Below, one piece after another: positions 24,604 through 32,552 of a stretch of 36,825 bases of DNA. The DNA comes from ZC4RG30 sp964396335. Lineage in GTDB: Bacteria > Pseudomonadota > Gammaproteobacteria > Steroidobacterales > Steroidobacteraceae. The notes beneath the pieces were generated by a model, which was given only the letters and a program-made list of their open reading frames with translations, did not search any database and was not told the DNA's origin. The stretch spans positions 1-36,825 of the forward strand of contig CAYNEX010000012.1 in the NCBI GenBank assembly GCA_964396335.1. Direction: 5' to 3'. Made by a program: the position numbers and the translations under genes. The first letter of the stretch is position 1. Each line of letters starts with the position of its first letter.

Positions 24604-27564
24604 TCAGAACTCCAGTCGGATGCCCGCGCTGTACACCCGGCCCATCACATCGTAGAGGCTCGGGTTGGACGGCGAGGTCGTGTCACCGAAGCTGCCGCTG
24701 CTGGCCACGACCACCGGGTCCTTGTTCAGCAGGTTGCGCACGTTCAGGAACACATTGGCGCGCGGGATGCTGCCGAACTGCAGGTCCTTCGAGACCGAAG
24801 CGTCCAGCCACATCGCGCCCTTGATGTCGTTCTGGCTGATCGTGGTGTTGGTGCTCGTCGACACCGGACAGTCGGTGCTGCACTCGATCCAGTTGATGTT
24901 GTACTTGCCCGAGCTCACGCCGCGCGCCGTGAGGCCCGCCCGCCAGTCCGCGTGCGACCAGTTGGCCGAGAACGTGTACTTGAACTTCGGCGTGCTGCCG
25001 GTGTTGTTGCCGACGGTGTCGGTATACACACCGGCGGCGCTGGTGGTCGAGTTCTCCAGGAAACGGGTGCCGAGCAGGCGCAGCGACACATCACCCGGCA
25101 TGAACTCCGGGCTGAAGCGATAGCTGAACTCGGCGTCCACGCCACGCAGCGCCGACTGGGCATTGTTCACCGTCGAGAGGCGCACACCGGTGATGCGACC
25201 CACGCCCGGACCACCCGGCCCGAAGGTGATCAGGTCGCAATATTCGGACTGGCCCTGGTGGCAGTTGTCGACGATGGTCTGCAGGCCGCCGGCACTGGCG
25301 ATCGCATCGTCGATCTTGATGTCCCAGTAGTCCACCGCGCCGGCAAAGCCCGGCAGGAAGGTGGGCTGGAAGACCAGGCCGGCGCCCCAGGAATCGGACA
25401 CCTCAGGCTTCAGGAACGGGTTGCCGACCGTCTGCGTGCTGGTGCCGTAGTTCACCACCTGGCCGCCATTCAGGTCCGTCTGCCACGGGTCGTCGACATA
25501 GGGGGCGCCGCCACGGCCATTGGCATACAGCTCGCTCAGGTTGGGAGCACGGATGTCGTGCGACAGCGAGCCACGGAACTTCAGGCTGTCGACGATCGCC
25601 CAGGTCGCACCCAGTTTCCACGCGGTGACCGTCCCGGCGGTGCTGTAGTCCTCCACGCGGACCGCAGCCTGCAGGTCGGCCGACTGCACGAACGGCAGGT
25701 CCTTCGCCAGCGGGACAACGGCCTCGACGAAGGCTTCCTTGACGTTGTAGGTGCCCTTGCTGGGCAGCGCATTGCCGGCCCACCACTCGCGCGCCACCGA
25801 CATTTCGTCCACCCAGCTGCGGCCCATCCACTCGCGGCGCCACTCGGCACCGGCGGCGATGGAAACCTCGCCAGCCCACAGCGAGAAGGGCGAGCCGTCG
25901 ACGCTGAAGGCGGCCACGTTCTGGCTCATGTGGTTGACGCGGGTCTGCGTCATGCCGCTGCCCTGGATGTAATACGCCACGTCCGGCGAGTTCACGCCGA
26001 TGCCCATCGGGTTGTAGGGCACGCAGGGATCATCCGGGTCAGTCAGGGTCACCGCGCAGACGATCTCGCCGGTATCCGGGTGGATCACCGCGTCATAGGC
26101 CTTGGCCAGGCGGTTCACGTTCCAGATGCCCGGGGTCGAGTAGTGCTGCTTGCTCTCGCCGTACTGGTAATAGGCATTCCAGTGCCAGCCGGCACCGAAC
26201 TTGCCGTCGAAGCTCAGTGCGGCTCGGCTGACCGTGCGGTCGCCGGTGGCCTTGGCGATGTCCAGGTCCGGGTGCATCGAGCCCAGCAGGATGGTGGAGA
26301 GTCCCTCGTCCTCCATGGCCTGCTGCACCGAGGCCGGGATGAAGGGGTTGCCCGACTTGATGGTGATCGAGTTGTAGTCCTCGTTCGAGAACGCCCAGTT
26401 GCGGGTCTGGCTGCGGTTGCGGTTCAGCATCAGGCCGACTGTCACATCATCGGTCAGGTCCCAGGTGGTGTTCAGGAAGCCGCTCAGGCCGCGCATGCGC
26501 GAGGCCAGCGGCTGGCTGCCGTGCTTGCCGCGGATATCCAGCTGCTCGAACATCGGGCTGTTCTGCTGGAAGCGGCCACCCTGGACCAGCCAGCCTTCCT
26601 CGATCTGGTAGGGCTCGCCACCCGGACCGAAGGCGGTGCCGCGCAGCGGACCGGAGCCGATCACGCCACCGATGACGCCCTGGTAGGTGGACACGCGATC
26701 GAGCACCAGTGTGTTGGGCACCGAGGTCGACAGGCCGGGGCCGGTGCCATATTCCGGGTTCACCACGCGCTGCCAGCCCTTCAGGTTCCAGTCGCGCCGG
26801 TTGTAGATCACCGGGTCGGCGTGGCTGAAGCTGCCACTGAAAAGCACATGGCCGCGGCCGTCGGCGAAAGGCCGGCCGTGGGTGAAGGTGAACTTGGTCT
26901 GGGAGTTGTCACCATAGGTGGTGGTGCCGGCGGTGGCGCTGAGCTTGGTGCCGGTGTAGGTATCATCCAGGATGAAGTTCACCGCACCGCCCATCGCGTC
27001 GGAACCCCACGAGGCCGAAGCACCGCCGGTCACCACTTCAACGCGCTTCACCAGCTCCTGGGGAATGGTGTTGACGTCGACCAGGCCGGTTTCCGAGGAG
27101 CCCACGATGCGCTGGCCGTTGACCAGCGTCAGGGTGCGACCGGCGCCGATGCTGCGCAGGTTCAGGGCGTTGATGCCGGCGTTGCCCGAGCTGGCGTTCA
27201 CCTGCATCGATTCCGGCGCCGTGCTGCCGGTGATCGCGGGCAGCGTCTTGAGCACGTCGGCGATGTTGTTCGAGGCGAAACTCTCCAGTTCCTCCGCCGT
27301 CACCACGCTCACCGGCGTGGGGGCCTCGTAACCGTCGCGCACCACGCGCGAGCCGGTGACCGTGACCTCATCAAGGGTCATCTCCATGTCCATACCGGCG
27401 TCCGCGTCCATATCCATGGCAGCTTCTGCCGCAGCGGCGCCGCGAGGCATGAGCAGCACTGCCGCTCCGAGCACGATGGCGGCGCGGACCGCGCGCCGGA
27501 CATCCATCGAAACCTTCCCATCGCAGGCAGAACCACCCATCACAACCGAGTCAGTCGACAACAT
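24604..27564 (-). CDS. TonB-dependent outer-membrane receptor
   Basis: The 986-aa product starts at ATG 27564 behind AAGGGGAG. A second in-frame ATG at 27507, also with a good site (GGGAAGG), would give a conventional signal peptide directly (MDVRRAVRAAIVLGAAVLL); either is possible. After an Ala- and Met/Asp-rich mature N-terminus, TLDEVTVTGSRV is the TonB-box-like segment. The plug domain follows (IADVLKTLPAITG, LNLRSIGAGRTLTLVNGQRI, VEVVTGGASASWGSDAMGGAVNFIL), then a 22-strand-type barrel ending in Phe as BamA substrates do. It imports a scarce or large ligand across the outer membrane using TonB energy. No siderophore genes are near. The HutC-type operator upstream suggests a histidine-related or other nitrogen-containing ligand (inference). 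Confidence 0.93.
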   Translation of the reverse strand: MLSTDSVVMGGSACDGKVSMDVRRAVRAAIVLGAAVLLMPRGAAAAEAAMDMDADAGMDMEMTLDEVTVTGSRVVRDGYEAPTPVSVVTAEELESFASNNIADVLKTLPAITGSTAPESMQVNASSGNAGINALNLRSIGAGRTLTLVNGQRIVGSSETGLVDVNTIPQELVKRVEVVTGGASASWGSDAMGGAVNFILDDTYTGTKLSATAGTTTYGDNSQTKFTFTHGRPFADGRGHVLFSGSFSHADPVIYNRRDWNLKGWQRVVNPEYGTGPGLSTSVPNTLVLDRVSTYQGVIGGVIGSGPLRGTAFGPGGEPYQIEEGWLVQGGRFQQNSPMFEQLDIRGKHGSQPLASRMRGLSGFLNTTWDLTDDVTVGLMLNRNRSQTRNWAFSNEDYNSITIKSGNPFIPASVQQAMEDEGLSTILLGSMHPDLDIAKATGDRTVSRAALSFDGKFGAGWHWNAYYQYGESKQHYSTPGIWNVNRLAKAYDAVIHPDTGEIVCAVTLTDPDDPCVPYNPMGIGVNSPDVAYYIQGSGMTQTRVNHMSQNVAAFSVDGSPFSLWAGEVSIAAGAEWRREWMGRSWVDEMSVAREWWAGNALPSKGTYNVKEAFVEAVVPLAKDLPFVQSADLQAAVRVEDYSTAGTVTAWKLGATWAIVDSLKFRGSLSHDIRAPNLSELYANGRGGAPYVDDPWQTDLNGGQVVNYGTSTQTVGNPFLKPEVSDSWGAGLVFQPTFLPGFAGAVDYWDIKIDDAIASAGGLQTIVDNCHQGQSEYCDLITFGPGGPGVGRITGVRLSTVNNAQSALRGVDAEFSYRFSPEFMPGDVSLRLLGTRFLENSTTSAAGVYTDTVGNNTGSTPKFKYTFSANWSHADWRAGLTARGVSSGKYNINWIECSTDCPVSTSTNTTISQNDIKGAMWLDASVSKDLQFGSIPRANVFLNVRNLLNKDPVVVASSGSFGDTTSPSNPSLYDVMGRVYSAGIRLEF

Positions 27565-27626
27565 TGCACTCCCCTTCGAGTAGCCGTCTAAAACCTGTCC
27601 AGCCCCCCGACCGAACACCTTCGAAC

Positions 27627-27638
27627 ATATGTCTATAC
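27627..27638 (-). promoter_or_regulatory. HutC-type operator (site B) upstream of the TonB receptor
   Basis: On the receptor's strand the sequence is GTATAGACATAT, identical over 12 bp to site A at 17606. It lies 63 bp upstream of the ATG at 27564. A -35-like TTGCAC (27657-27662, minus strand) would place the -10 element over this site, consistent with repression. Confidence 0.6.
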
Positions 27639-27906
27639 ATACCACTGGTTTTGAGTGTGCAAATTGCGTTCCCGATTAGATTTCCGGGCCGCGATCGCGT
27701 GAAAAAAGCCTTCCGGGATGCTGTTATTGCCTATACCAATGATGTGGCTGCATCGTGGCAGTGCGAACCGCGTCACATCGGCACAATTGCGATGCAGGCC
27801 CGGGGCGGATCCGGGCGGTCCGCCCCCCCATCGTGCGGAAAGCACCGGTGGCGACTGGACGGGGAAACGGGAGAAGAACCAGTGCGGGGCGGCGCGGCCG
27901 CCGCGC
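27639..27906. other. Non-coding gap upstream of the receptor gene
   Basis: About 270 bp separate the receptor promoter from the hairpin behind the symporter gene. Only short unlikely frames occur. The receptor-proximal part is AT-richer and probably holds the promoter; nothing else is recognised. Confidence 0.5.
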
Positions 27907-27933
27907 GGCCGGTGCGGAGGACCCGCACCGGCC
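27907..27933 (-). terminator. Hairpin after the symporter gene
   Basis: GGCCGGTGCGG-aggac-CCGCACCGGCC is an 11-bp perfect inverted repeat 9 bp beyond the symporter stop. There is no clear T-run on the minus strand, so it may terminate weakly or protect the 3' end of the mRNA. Confidence 0.55.
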
Positions 27934-27942
27934 ACCGGACAA

Positions 27943-29406
27943 TCAGTCCGCGTCGGCGGACCCGGGAGCGATCCTCTGCTCCCAGTTGCGCATCACCCCG
28001 GCCGGGGTCGGCGCGTCCAGAAGGCTGACGGCCACGAAGGCCACCAGGCTGGCGAGCACGCCGGCATAGATCGGCACGTTCGAGAAGATGTCACCCAGCA
28101 CGATCATGGTCCCGACCGTGAACACCACGCCGGCCACGATGCTGGCCACCGCGCCCCGCGCCGTGGCCCGCTTCCAGATGAACCCGCCCAGCACCGGCAC
28201 CATCAGTCCGCTGACCAGGAAGGCGGACGCCAGCGTCAGCGCCCCGACCACGTCATTCACCGCACAGGCGATGCCGGCCATGATGACCCCGAAGATCACG
28301 ATCAGGACCCGGTTGTCGCGGACTTCGTCGTGCCCGTGGCCGCCATGGGCCACCGCCTGAGTGTCTCCCGCCGGCGCGACCTGCCGGCGGCGCTTGAGCC
28401 CCCCGACGATGTCCTGCTTGGCCACGGTGGCGGTGGCGATCAGCGCGCCACTGGAGGTACCCATGATGGCAGCCAGCGCACCGGCCACCACGAACCCGGC
28501 CAGGCCCACCGGCAGCACCGTGCGCACCACCTGCGTGTACACCTCGTCGCGGGTCTCCAGGCCCGGGATCAGCGTCGCGGCGGCCATGCCGATCAGCGCC
28601 CCGGCCAGGCCGTAGGCGAAGCAGTACAACGCCGCGGTGACGCCTGCCCACCTGGCCACCTTGTCGCTGCGCGCCGTGAAGACGCGCTGCCAGAGGTCCT
28701 GGCCGATCACCATGGTGGGCACATACAGCAGCATGTACGTGAAGATGAACCTGCTGTCGCCCCACGAGAAGGCGGTCTCGGGCAGTTTCTCCACCAGGCC
28801 ATCGATGCCGCCTGCGCGGAACAGCGCCAGTGGCAGCAGCACGAAGAAGATGCTGATGGTCTTGACGATGAACTGCACCATGTCGGTCAGCGTGATCGAC
28901 CACATGCCGCCCAGCACCGAATAGAGCACCACCACGCTGCTGCCGATCAGGATGGCCGGGATCTTGTCGATGTCGAGCAGCACCGAGAAGATCGCGCCAT
29001 AGGCGATGGTCGAGGTCACCGAGATGAACAGTGTGTATCCGAGCATCACCACACCCGACATCACGGTGCCCATGTTGCCGTAGCGCACCTCGAGCATCTG
29101 GCTGACGGTGTAGACCTTCAGGCGGTTGATCAGCGGCGCCAGCAGCAGGCTGATGACGGTGACGCCGATGCCGAAGGAGAAGGCGATCCAGACACCGGCC
29201 AGGCCTTTCTGGTAGCCGATGCCGATGCCACCCAGCGTGGCGCCGCCACCCATGACCAGCGCCGCCAGCGTGCCGGCATAGTAGAAGGGTCCGAGCCGCC
29301 GGCCGGCCACGAGGAAGTCTGATTCGGTCCGTGCCTTCGCCTTGGCGTAGAAGCCGATTCCGATCATGGCCCCCAGGTACAGAAGAATGATGACGAGGTC
29401 GATCAC
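27943..29406 (-). CDS. Sodium:solute symporter (SSS family)
   Basis: The 487-aa inner-membrane protein has about 13 hydrophobic segments. The start MIDLVIILLYLGAMIGIGFYAK, then SDFLVAGRRLGPFYYAG, GGGATLGGIGIGY and ITLTDMVQFIVK, are SSS hallmarks shared with PutP and PanF, which import amino acids, vitamins or sugars with sodium. A cytoplasmic loop contains HGGHGHDE, a histidine-rich stretch that might bind metal. The GTG start overlaps the stop of the NHL gene by four bases (GTGA), so translation is coupled. The promoter upstream of the NHL gene carries HutC-type sites, which makes histidine, urocanate or a related imidazole compound a reasonable guess for the substrate (inference). Confidence 0.92.
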   Translation of the reverse strand: MIDLVIILLYLGAMIGIGFYAKAKARTESDFLVAGRRLGPFYYAGTLAALVMGGGATLGGIGIGYQKGLAGVWIAFSFGIGVTVISLLLAPLINRLKVYTVSQMLEVRYGNMGTVMSGVVMLGYTLFISVTSTIAYGAIFSVLLDIDKIPAILIGSSVVVLYSVLGGMWSITLTDMVQFIVKTISIFFVLLPLALFRAGGIDGLVEKLPETAFSWGDSRFIFTYMLLYVPTMVIGQDLWQRVFTARSDKVARWAGVTAALYCFAYGLAGALIGMAAATLIPGLETRDEVYTQVVRTVLPVGLAGFVVAGALAAIMGTSSGALIATATVAKQDIVGGLKRRRQVAPAGDTQAVAHGGHGHDEVRDNRVLIVIFGVIMAGIACAVNDVVGALTLASAFLVSGLMVPVLGGFIWKRATARGAVASIVAGVVFTVGTMIVLGDIFSNVPIYAGVLASLVAFVAVSLLDAPTPAGVMRNWEQRIAPGSADAD

Positions 29407-30602
29407 TGCGGCTTTACTCCATTGACGATCTTGAACTTCTGGACGCGGAAATCCTCGGAGGTGTAGATGCTGCCCTCGAGGTCGAACTCCATCTGGTGGT
29501 TGCTGGTGAACTCGCCGGCGTAGGTGCCGAAGTTGCCGAAACGCGCCAGCTCATCGAGCGAGGCGCGGTCGAGCAGCACCCACTCGAAGTTCCCCGGATC
29601 GTTCAACACCATGATTTCCTGTCCTGCCGAGGGCCACATGCTGACGTTGCCCACTGACCCGGAACCGCCGGTGGTGGGCTCGTAGAAACGCTCTGCAACG
29701 AAGGTGCCATCCTTGCGGAAGACCTGCAGGCGGTTGTTGAGTCGGTCACACACATAGACCAGCCCGTCGCTGGAGATGCGCAGGCAGTGCACGAGGTTGA
29801 ACTGCTTCGGCAGCTCACCCACGCCGGCATAACGCGGCGCGCGCTCATCCGACGGCTTGTTGCCATAGGCGCCCCAGTGCCGCTTGTATTCACCGGTGTC
29901 GGCGTCGAACACGATCACGCGCTTGTTGCCGTAGCCGTCGGCGATGAAAACTTCGTTGGTTTCCGGATCGACATCCACGGCTGAGGCCCCTGAAAGGATG
30001 GTGGGGTCATTGCTGCCCTTCGAAGGCCCCTTCGCGCCGATCTGCAGCAGCAGCTTGCCGTCCGGATCGAACTTCAGCACCAGGCCATCGGCGGCCCGGC
30101 CATCCTCGGATTCGCGCGTGGCGCTGCCCGCGATCCAGACGTTGCCCTTGTAGTCGATGTAGATGCCATGACCGGCGGTGGGCCATTCGAAACCCTGGTC
30201 CTTCGCGGTCGGATCACCCCAGGCGCGCAGCACTTCGCCGGTGGCACTGAACTCGATCACCGCCGGCGCCGGCACGCAGCACTTCGCGGTGGGCGGATCC
30301 GCTGCGGCACCGGTGATCCGGCGCCCCAGCCCTTCCGGCGTATGGAACACCCACACGTGGTTGCTGGCGTCCACATGGATTCCGTTGATGAGACCAAGCG
30401 CCCACTTGTTCGGCAGCGGCAGCTTCGGCCAGGAAAGATCCAGCTCGTACTGCGGCAGGGGCGGAGGCGATTCTTCAGCGGCTGGCACGGCCGTCACCGC
30501 GGACATGCACAGCAGCAGTGCGGCAAGGCCGGCAACACGCACACGATGAGTGCGTCTCCGTGCTTCGCCATGAATGAATGTGGTTCGGGAAGCATCGGAC
30601 AT
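29403..30602 (-). CDS. Exported NHL-repeat beta-propeller protein
   Basis: The ATG at 30602 has AAGGAGA 8-10 bp upstream; a TTG at 30611 lies too close to it. The 399-aa product has a basic N-terminus, a hydrophobic signal segment (VAGLAALLLCMSAVTAVPAA) and then repeats of the type GIYIDYKGNVWIAGS, VDVDPETNEVFIADGYGNKRVIVFD, LRISSDGLVYVCDRLNNRLQVF and FDLEGSIYTSEDFRVQKF. These are NHL blades of a six-bladed propeller, as in peptidyl-amidoglycolate lyase and SMP-30-like proteins. A CC pair (about 100) may be structural. An enzymatic role (lyase, lactonase) or a binding role is possible. It is translationally coupled to the symporter, so it may process or capture that transporter's substrate in the periplasm (inference). 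Confidence 0.85.
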   Translation of the reverse strand: MSDASRTTFIHGEARRRTHRVRVAGLAALLLCMSAVTAVPAAEESPPPLPQYELDLSWPKLPLPNKWALGLINGIHVDASNHVWVFHTPEGLGRRITGAAADPPTAKCCVPAPAVIEFSATGEVLRAWGDPTAKDQGFEWPTAGHGIYIDYKGNVWIAGSATRESEDGRAADGLVLKFDPDGKLLLQIGAKGPSKGSNDPTILSGASAVDVDPETNEVFIADGYGNKRVIVFDADTGEYKRHWGAYGNKPSDERAPRYAGVGELPKQFNLVHCLRISSDGLVYVCDRLNNRLQVFRKDGTFVAERFYEPTTGGSGSVGNVSMWPSAGQEIMVLNDPGNFEWVLLDRASLDELARFGNFGTYAGEFTSNHQMEFDLEGSIYTSEDFRVQKFKIVNGVKPQ

Positions 30603-30633
30603 CGCGCGCAATCTCCTTTCTGGTTCCGGATCG

Positions 30634-30661
30634 ACTATAACGTCTATACATTAAATCTCAA
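30634..30661 (-). promoter_or_regulatory. Sigma-70 promoter of the NHL-symporter operon
   Basis: On the minus strand TTGAGA (30656-30661), a 16-bp spacer and TATAGT (30634-30639) match consensus at 5 of 6 positions each, the best promoter seen in the window. Start is expected near 30627, about 25 nt before the ATG. The operator GTATAGAC lies inside the spacer, so a bound repressor would block RNA polymerase. Confidence 0.72.
30642..30649. promoter_or_regulatory. HutC-type operator (site C1), GTCTATAC
   Basis: It fits the HutC-subfamily consensus GT(A/C)TA(G/T)AC and sits between the -35 and -10 of the leftward promoter. The flank CTATACATTAAA resembles CTATACATTTAAA at site D. Confidence 0.62.
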
Positions 30662-30662
30662 A

Positions 30663-30672
30663 TGTATGTACA
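30663..30672. promoter_or_regulatory. HutC-operator core TGTATGTACA (site C2)
   Basis: TGTA-tg-TACA equals the centre of CTTGTATGTACAAG, the operator reported for Pseudomonas HutC (from memory of the literature). It lies just upstream of the leftward -35 and 23 bp before the LysR ATG, so it may affect both divergent genes. Confidence 0.5.
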
Positions 30673-30694
30673 TTCGATCCAGGAGATATCCTGC

Positions 30695-31735
30695 ATGCAC
30701 GCGAACCTGAATGCACTGGTTACCACCGAACGTGGTTGGATCAACAAACTGAACATCAGCACCGCGATGATGGAAGAAGGACGCAAGACCAAGAGCTCGA
30801 TGCCGGCAATGCGTGCCATCCAGGCCTTCGAGGCCATTGCACGTTGCGGCAGCGTGGCCAGCGCGGCGGAGGAGCTCGGCGTGTCACCCGGAGCGGTGAG
30901 CCAGCAGTTGCGCAAGATCGAACGACAGCTGAACGTGCGGCTGTTCGAACGGGACGGACGATCGCTCGAACTGACGTCGTGGGGAAGGCTCTACTACGAG
31001 AAGGTGCGCGCGGCGTTCGATGGCCTGCGTTCGGCGCAGCGCTCGCTGCGCCTTGCGCGATCACGGCAGAGCATCGTGCTTTCCGCCCTGCCCTCGCTGG
31101 CGCTGTGGCTGCAGCGTTACCTGATCGACTGGCGCAACCGCCACCCGGGCGTCAACGTGCAACTCACCGGCACGGAGTCGGAACCACAGTTGCAGGACGA
31201 GCGCATCGACTTCCGCATCTGCTATGGCGCGGACGCGCGTCGTTACGACCGGTTCTCGGAACTGTTCATCGACTCGGTGGTACCGGTGTGCTCACCGGAG
31301 TTCCTGCGCCGCCATCCGGTGGACACTGCCGCCGACATCCTGCGCCAGCCGTTGATCGACGTGGTCTGGGATCCTCGTCATCGCCCGCCGCCGTCGTGGG
31401 CCGACTGGGCCTGGTCGGTTGGTGCCCAGGCCCCGAAGGGCCCGGCCGACCTCGCGTTCTCGCTGTCGGGGGCGGCCATCGGCGCAGCGCTCGATGGCGG
31501 CGGTTTCGTGCTGGGCCAGGTATCGATGATTGCCGACCACGTGCGCGCCGGCCGGCTGGTGGTGCCAGTGGATGCGCGCCTCAGCCTGCCGGAACCCTAC
31601 TTCCTGGCCTGGGAGCGGGACGCACTGGATCGGCCGGCAGTGGCCGACTTCCGCAACATGCTGGTGGCGGCCGGCCGGCACCAGATGGACCTGTCAGCGG
31701 GCCGCCTGCCACTGCTGCCGCCGGCGGCGGGCTGA
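30695..31735 (+). CDS. GcvA-like LysR-family regulator
   Basis: The ATG at 30695 has AGGAGA eight bases upstream, giving 346 aa. About 35 residues precede the conserved region, so a later ATG (30800) is an alternative. MPAMRAIQAFEAIARCGSVASAAEELGVSPGAVSQQLRKIERQLNVRLFERDGR is the GcvA/AmpR-branch winged helix. The effector domain has LWLQRYLIDWRNRHPGVNVQL and IDFRICYG, also GcvA-like. These proteins usually respond to amino acids, beta-lactam products or aromatic acids. It is divergent from the NHL-symporter operon across the region with two HutC-type sites and probably regulates that operon. Its stop is one base from the hutC stop (convergent), leaving no room for a terminator. Confidence 0.9.
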   Translation: MHANLNALVTTERGWINKLNISTAMMEEGRKTKSSMPAMRAIQAFEAIARCGSVASAAEELGVSPGAVSQQLRKIERQLNVRLFERDGRSLELTSWGRLYYEKVRAAFDGLRSAQRSLRLARSRQSIVLSALPSLALWLQRYLIDWRNRHPGVNVQLTGTESEPQLQDERIDFRICYGADARRYDRFSELFIDSVVPVCSPEFLRRHPVDTAADILRQPLIDVVWDPRHRPPPSWADWAWSVGAQAPKGPADLAFSLSGAAIGAALDGGGFVLGQVSMIADHVRAGRLVVPVDARLSLPEPYFLAWERDALDRPAVADFRNMLVAAGRHQMDLSAGRLPLLPPAAG

Positions 31736-31736
31736 T

Positions 31737-32552
31737 TCAGCGCCCGCCGCTCCCGGCCTCGCCGGGAACGGTCACCGGCGCGAACGGAGTGAAGCTGGCA
31801 ACCAGTTCGTGCAGGTTGCCGGGGTAGGTCAGGCGCACGAAGGTGATCACCGAATCAGCGCCGCGCGTGGTGCGTTCCACCACCAGGCAGGGCGTGCGGG
31901 CGCGGATCTTCAGGATCGCGGCGATCTGCGGATCGGGCGAAACCGCGCGGATGCGATGTTCGGCCAGCCTCCAGGGCACGCGACTGAGCAGCCAGGCGCC
32001 GGGCGCGGTTTCGGCGAAGGATTCGTTGGTAGCCTCTGGCACGGCGCGCAGGTTGATCAGGCGCTGCTCGTAGCAGAAGGGCTGCGTGCCACCCAGGTGC
32101 AGGCAGGTGAGGTCCAGCAGCGGCACGGAGGCCTCGCGGCCCACTGCCATTTCCTTGTCATCGCGCGTGCTGCGACGCTTGACCCGTTGCAGCACCCGGT
32201 ATTCATACGGCAGGCCCAGCGCCGTCACCTCGGTCTTGATGTCCGGGATGGTGAGCACTGCCGACTGCGAATGCGGCCGACCGACGAAGGAGCCGAGCTT
32301 GCGGTGCCGCTCGATCAGGCCGGCCTGCGCCAGGCGCGTCAGCACCTTGCTCACCGTCATGCGCGAGCAGCGGTACTGCTTCATCAGTTCGTGCTCGACC
32401 GGGATGCGCCGGCCCACTTCCCATTCGCCGGACAGGATCTTGCCCTGGATGTCCGACAGGATGCGCTGGTGAAGGAACATGGGCTGCGCCTTCGAGCGCG
32501 CAGCGCCGCGACGGGCCGTGCCCGCAGTCAATGAAGATCTTCCGTCAAGCAC
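31737..32552 (-). CDS. hutC: HutC, GntR-family repressor of histidine utilization
   Basis: A GTG at 32552 lies inside the end of hutF, behind a strong GGAGGA, giving 271 aa. The first ATG (32480) lacks a good site and would give 247 aa beginning exactly at the conserved core, so I prefer the GTG. FLHQRILSDIQGKILSGEWEVGRRIPVEHELMKQYRCSRMTVSKVLTRLAQAGLIERHRKLGSFVG is the GntR winged helix. The C-terminal UTRA domain includes GREASVPLLDLTCLHLGGTQPFCYEQRLINL. In known hut systems HutC binds DNA until urocanate releases it. Here it is co-transcribed with hutF from a promoter bearing a candidate operator, so it is probably autoregulated. Confidence 0.92.
   Translation of the reverse strand: MLDGRSSLTAGTARRGAARSKAQPMFLHQRILSDIQGKILSGEWEVGRRIPVEHELMKQYRCSRMTVSKVLTRLAQAGLIERHRKLGSFVGRPHSQSAVLTIPDIKTEVTALGLPYEYRVLQRVKRRSTRDDKEMAVGREASVPLLDLTCLHLGGTQPFCYEQRLINLRAVPEATNESFAETAPGAWLLSRVPWRLAEHRIRAVSPDPQIAAILKIRARTPCLVVERTTRGADSVITFVRLTYPGNLHELVASFTPFAPVTVPGEAGSGGR

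Noticed and set aside
24952..27591. An 879-codon open frame antisense to the TonB receptor gene
   Set aside because: It lies wholly in a complementary frame of a clear receptor gene, lacks domain motifs and results from high third-position G+C.
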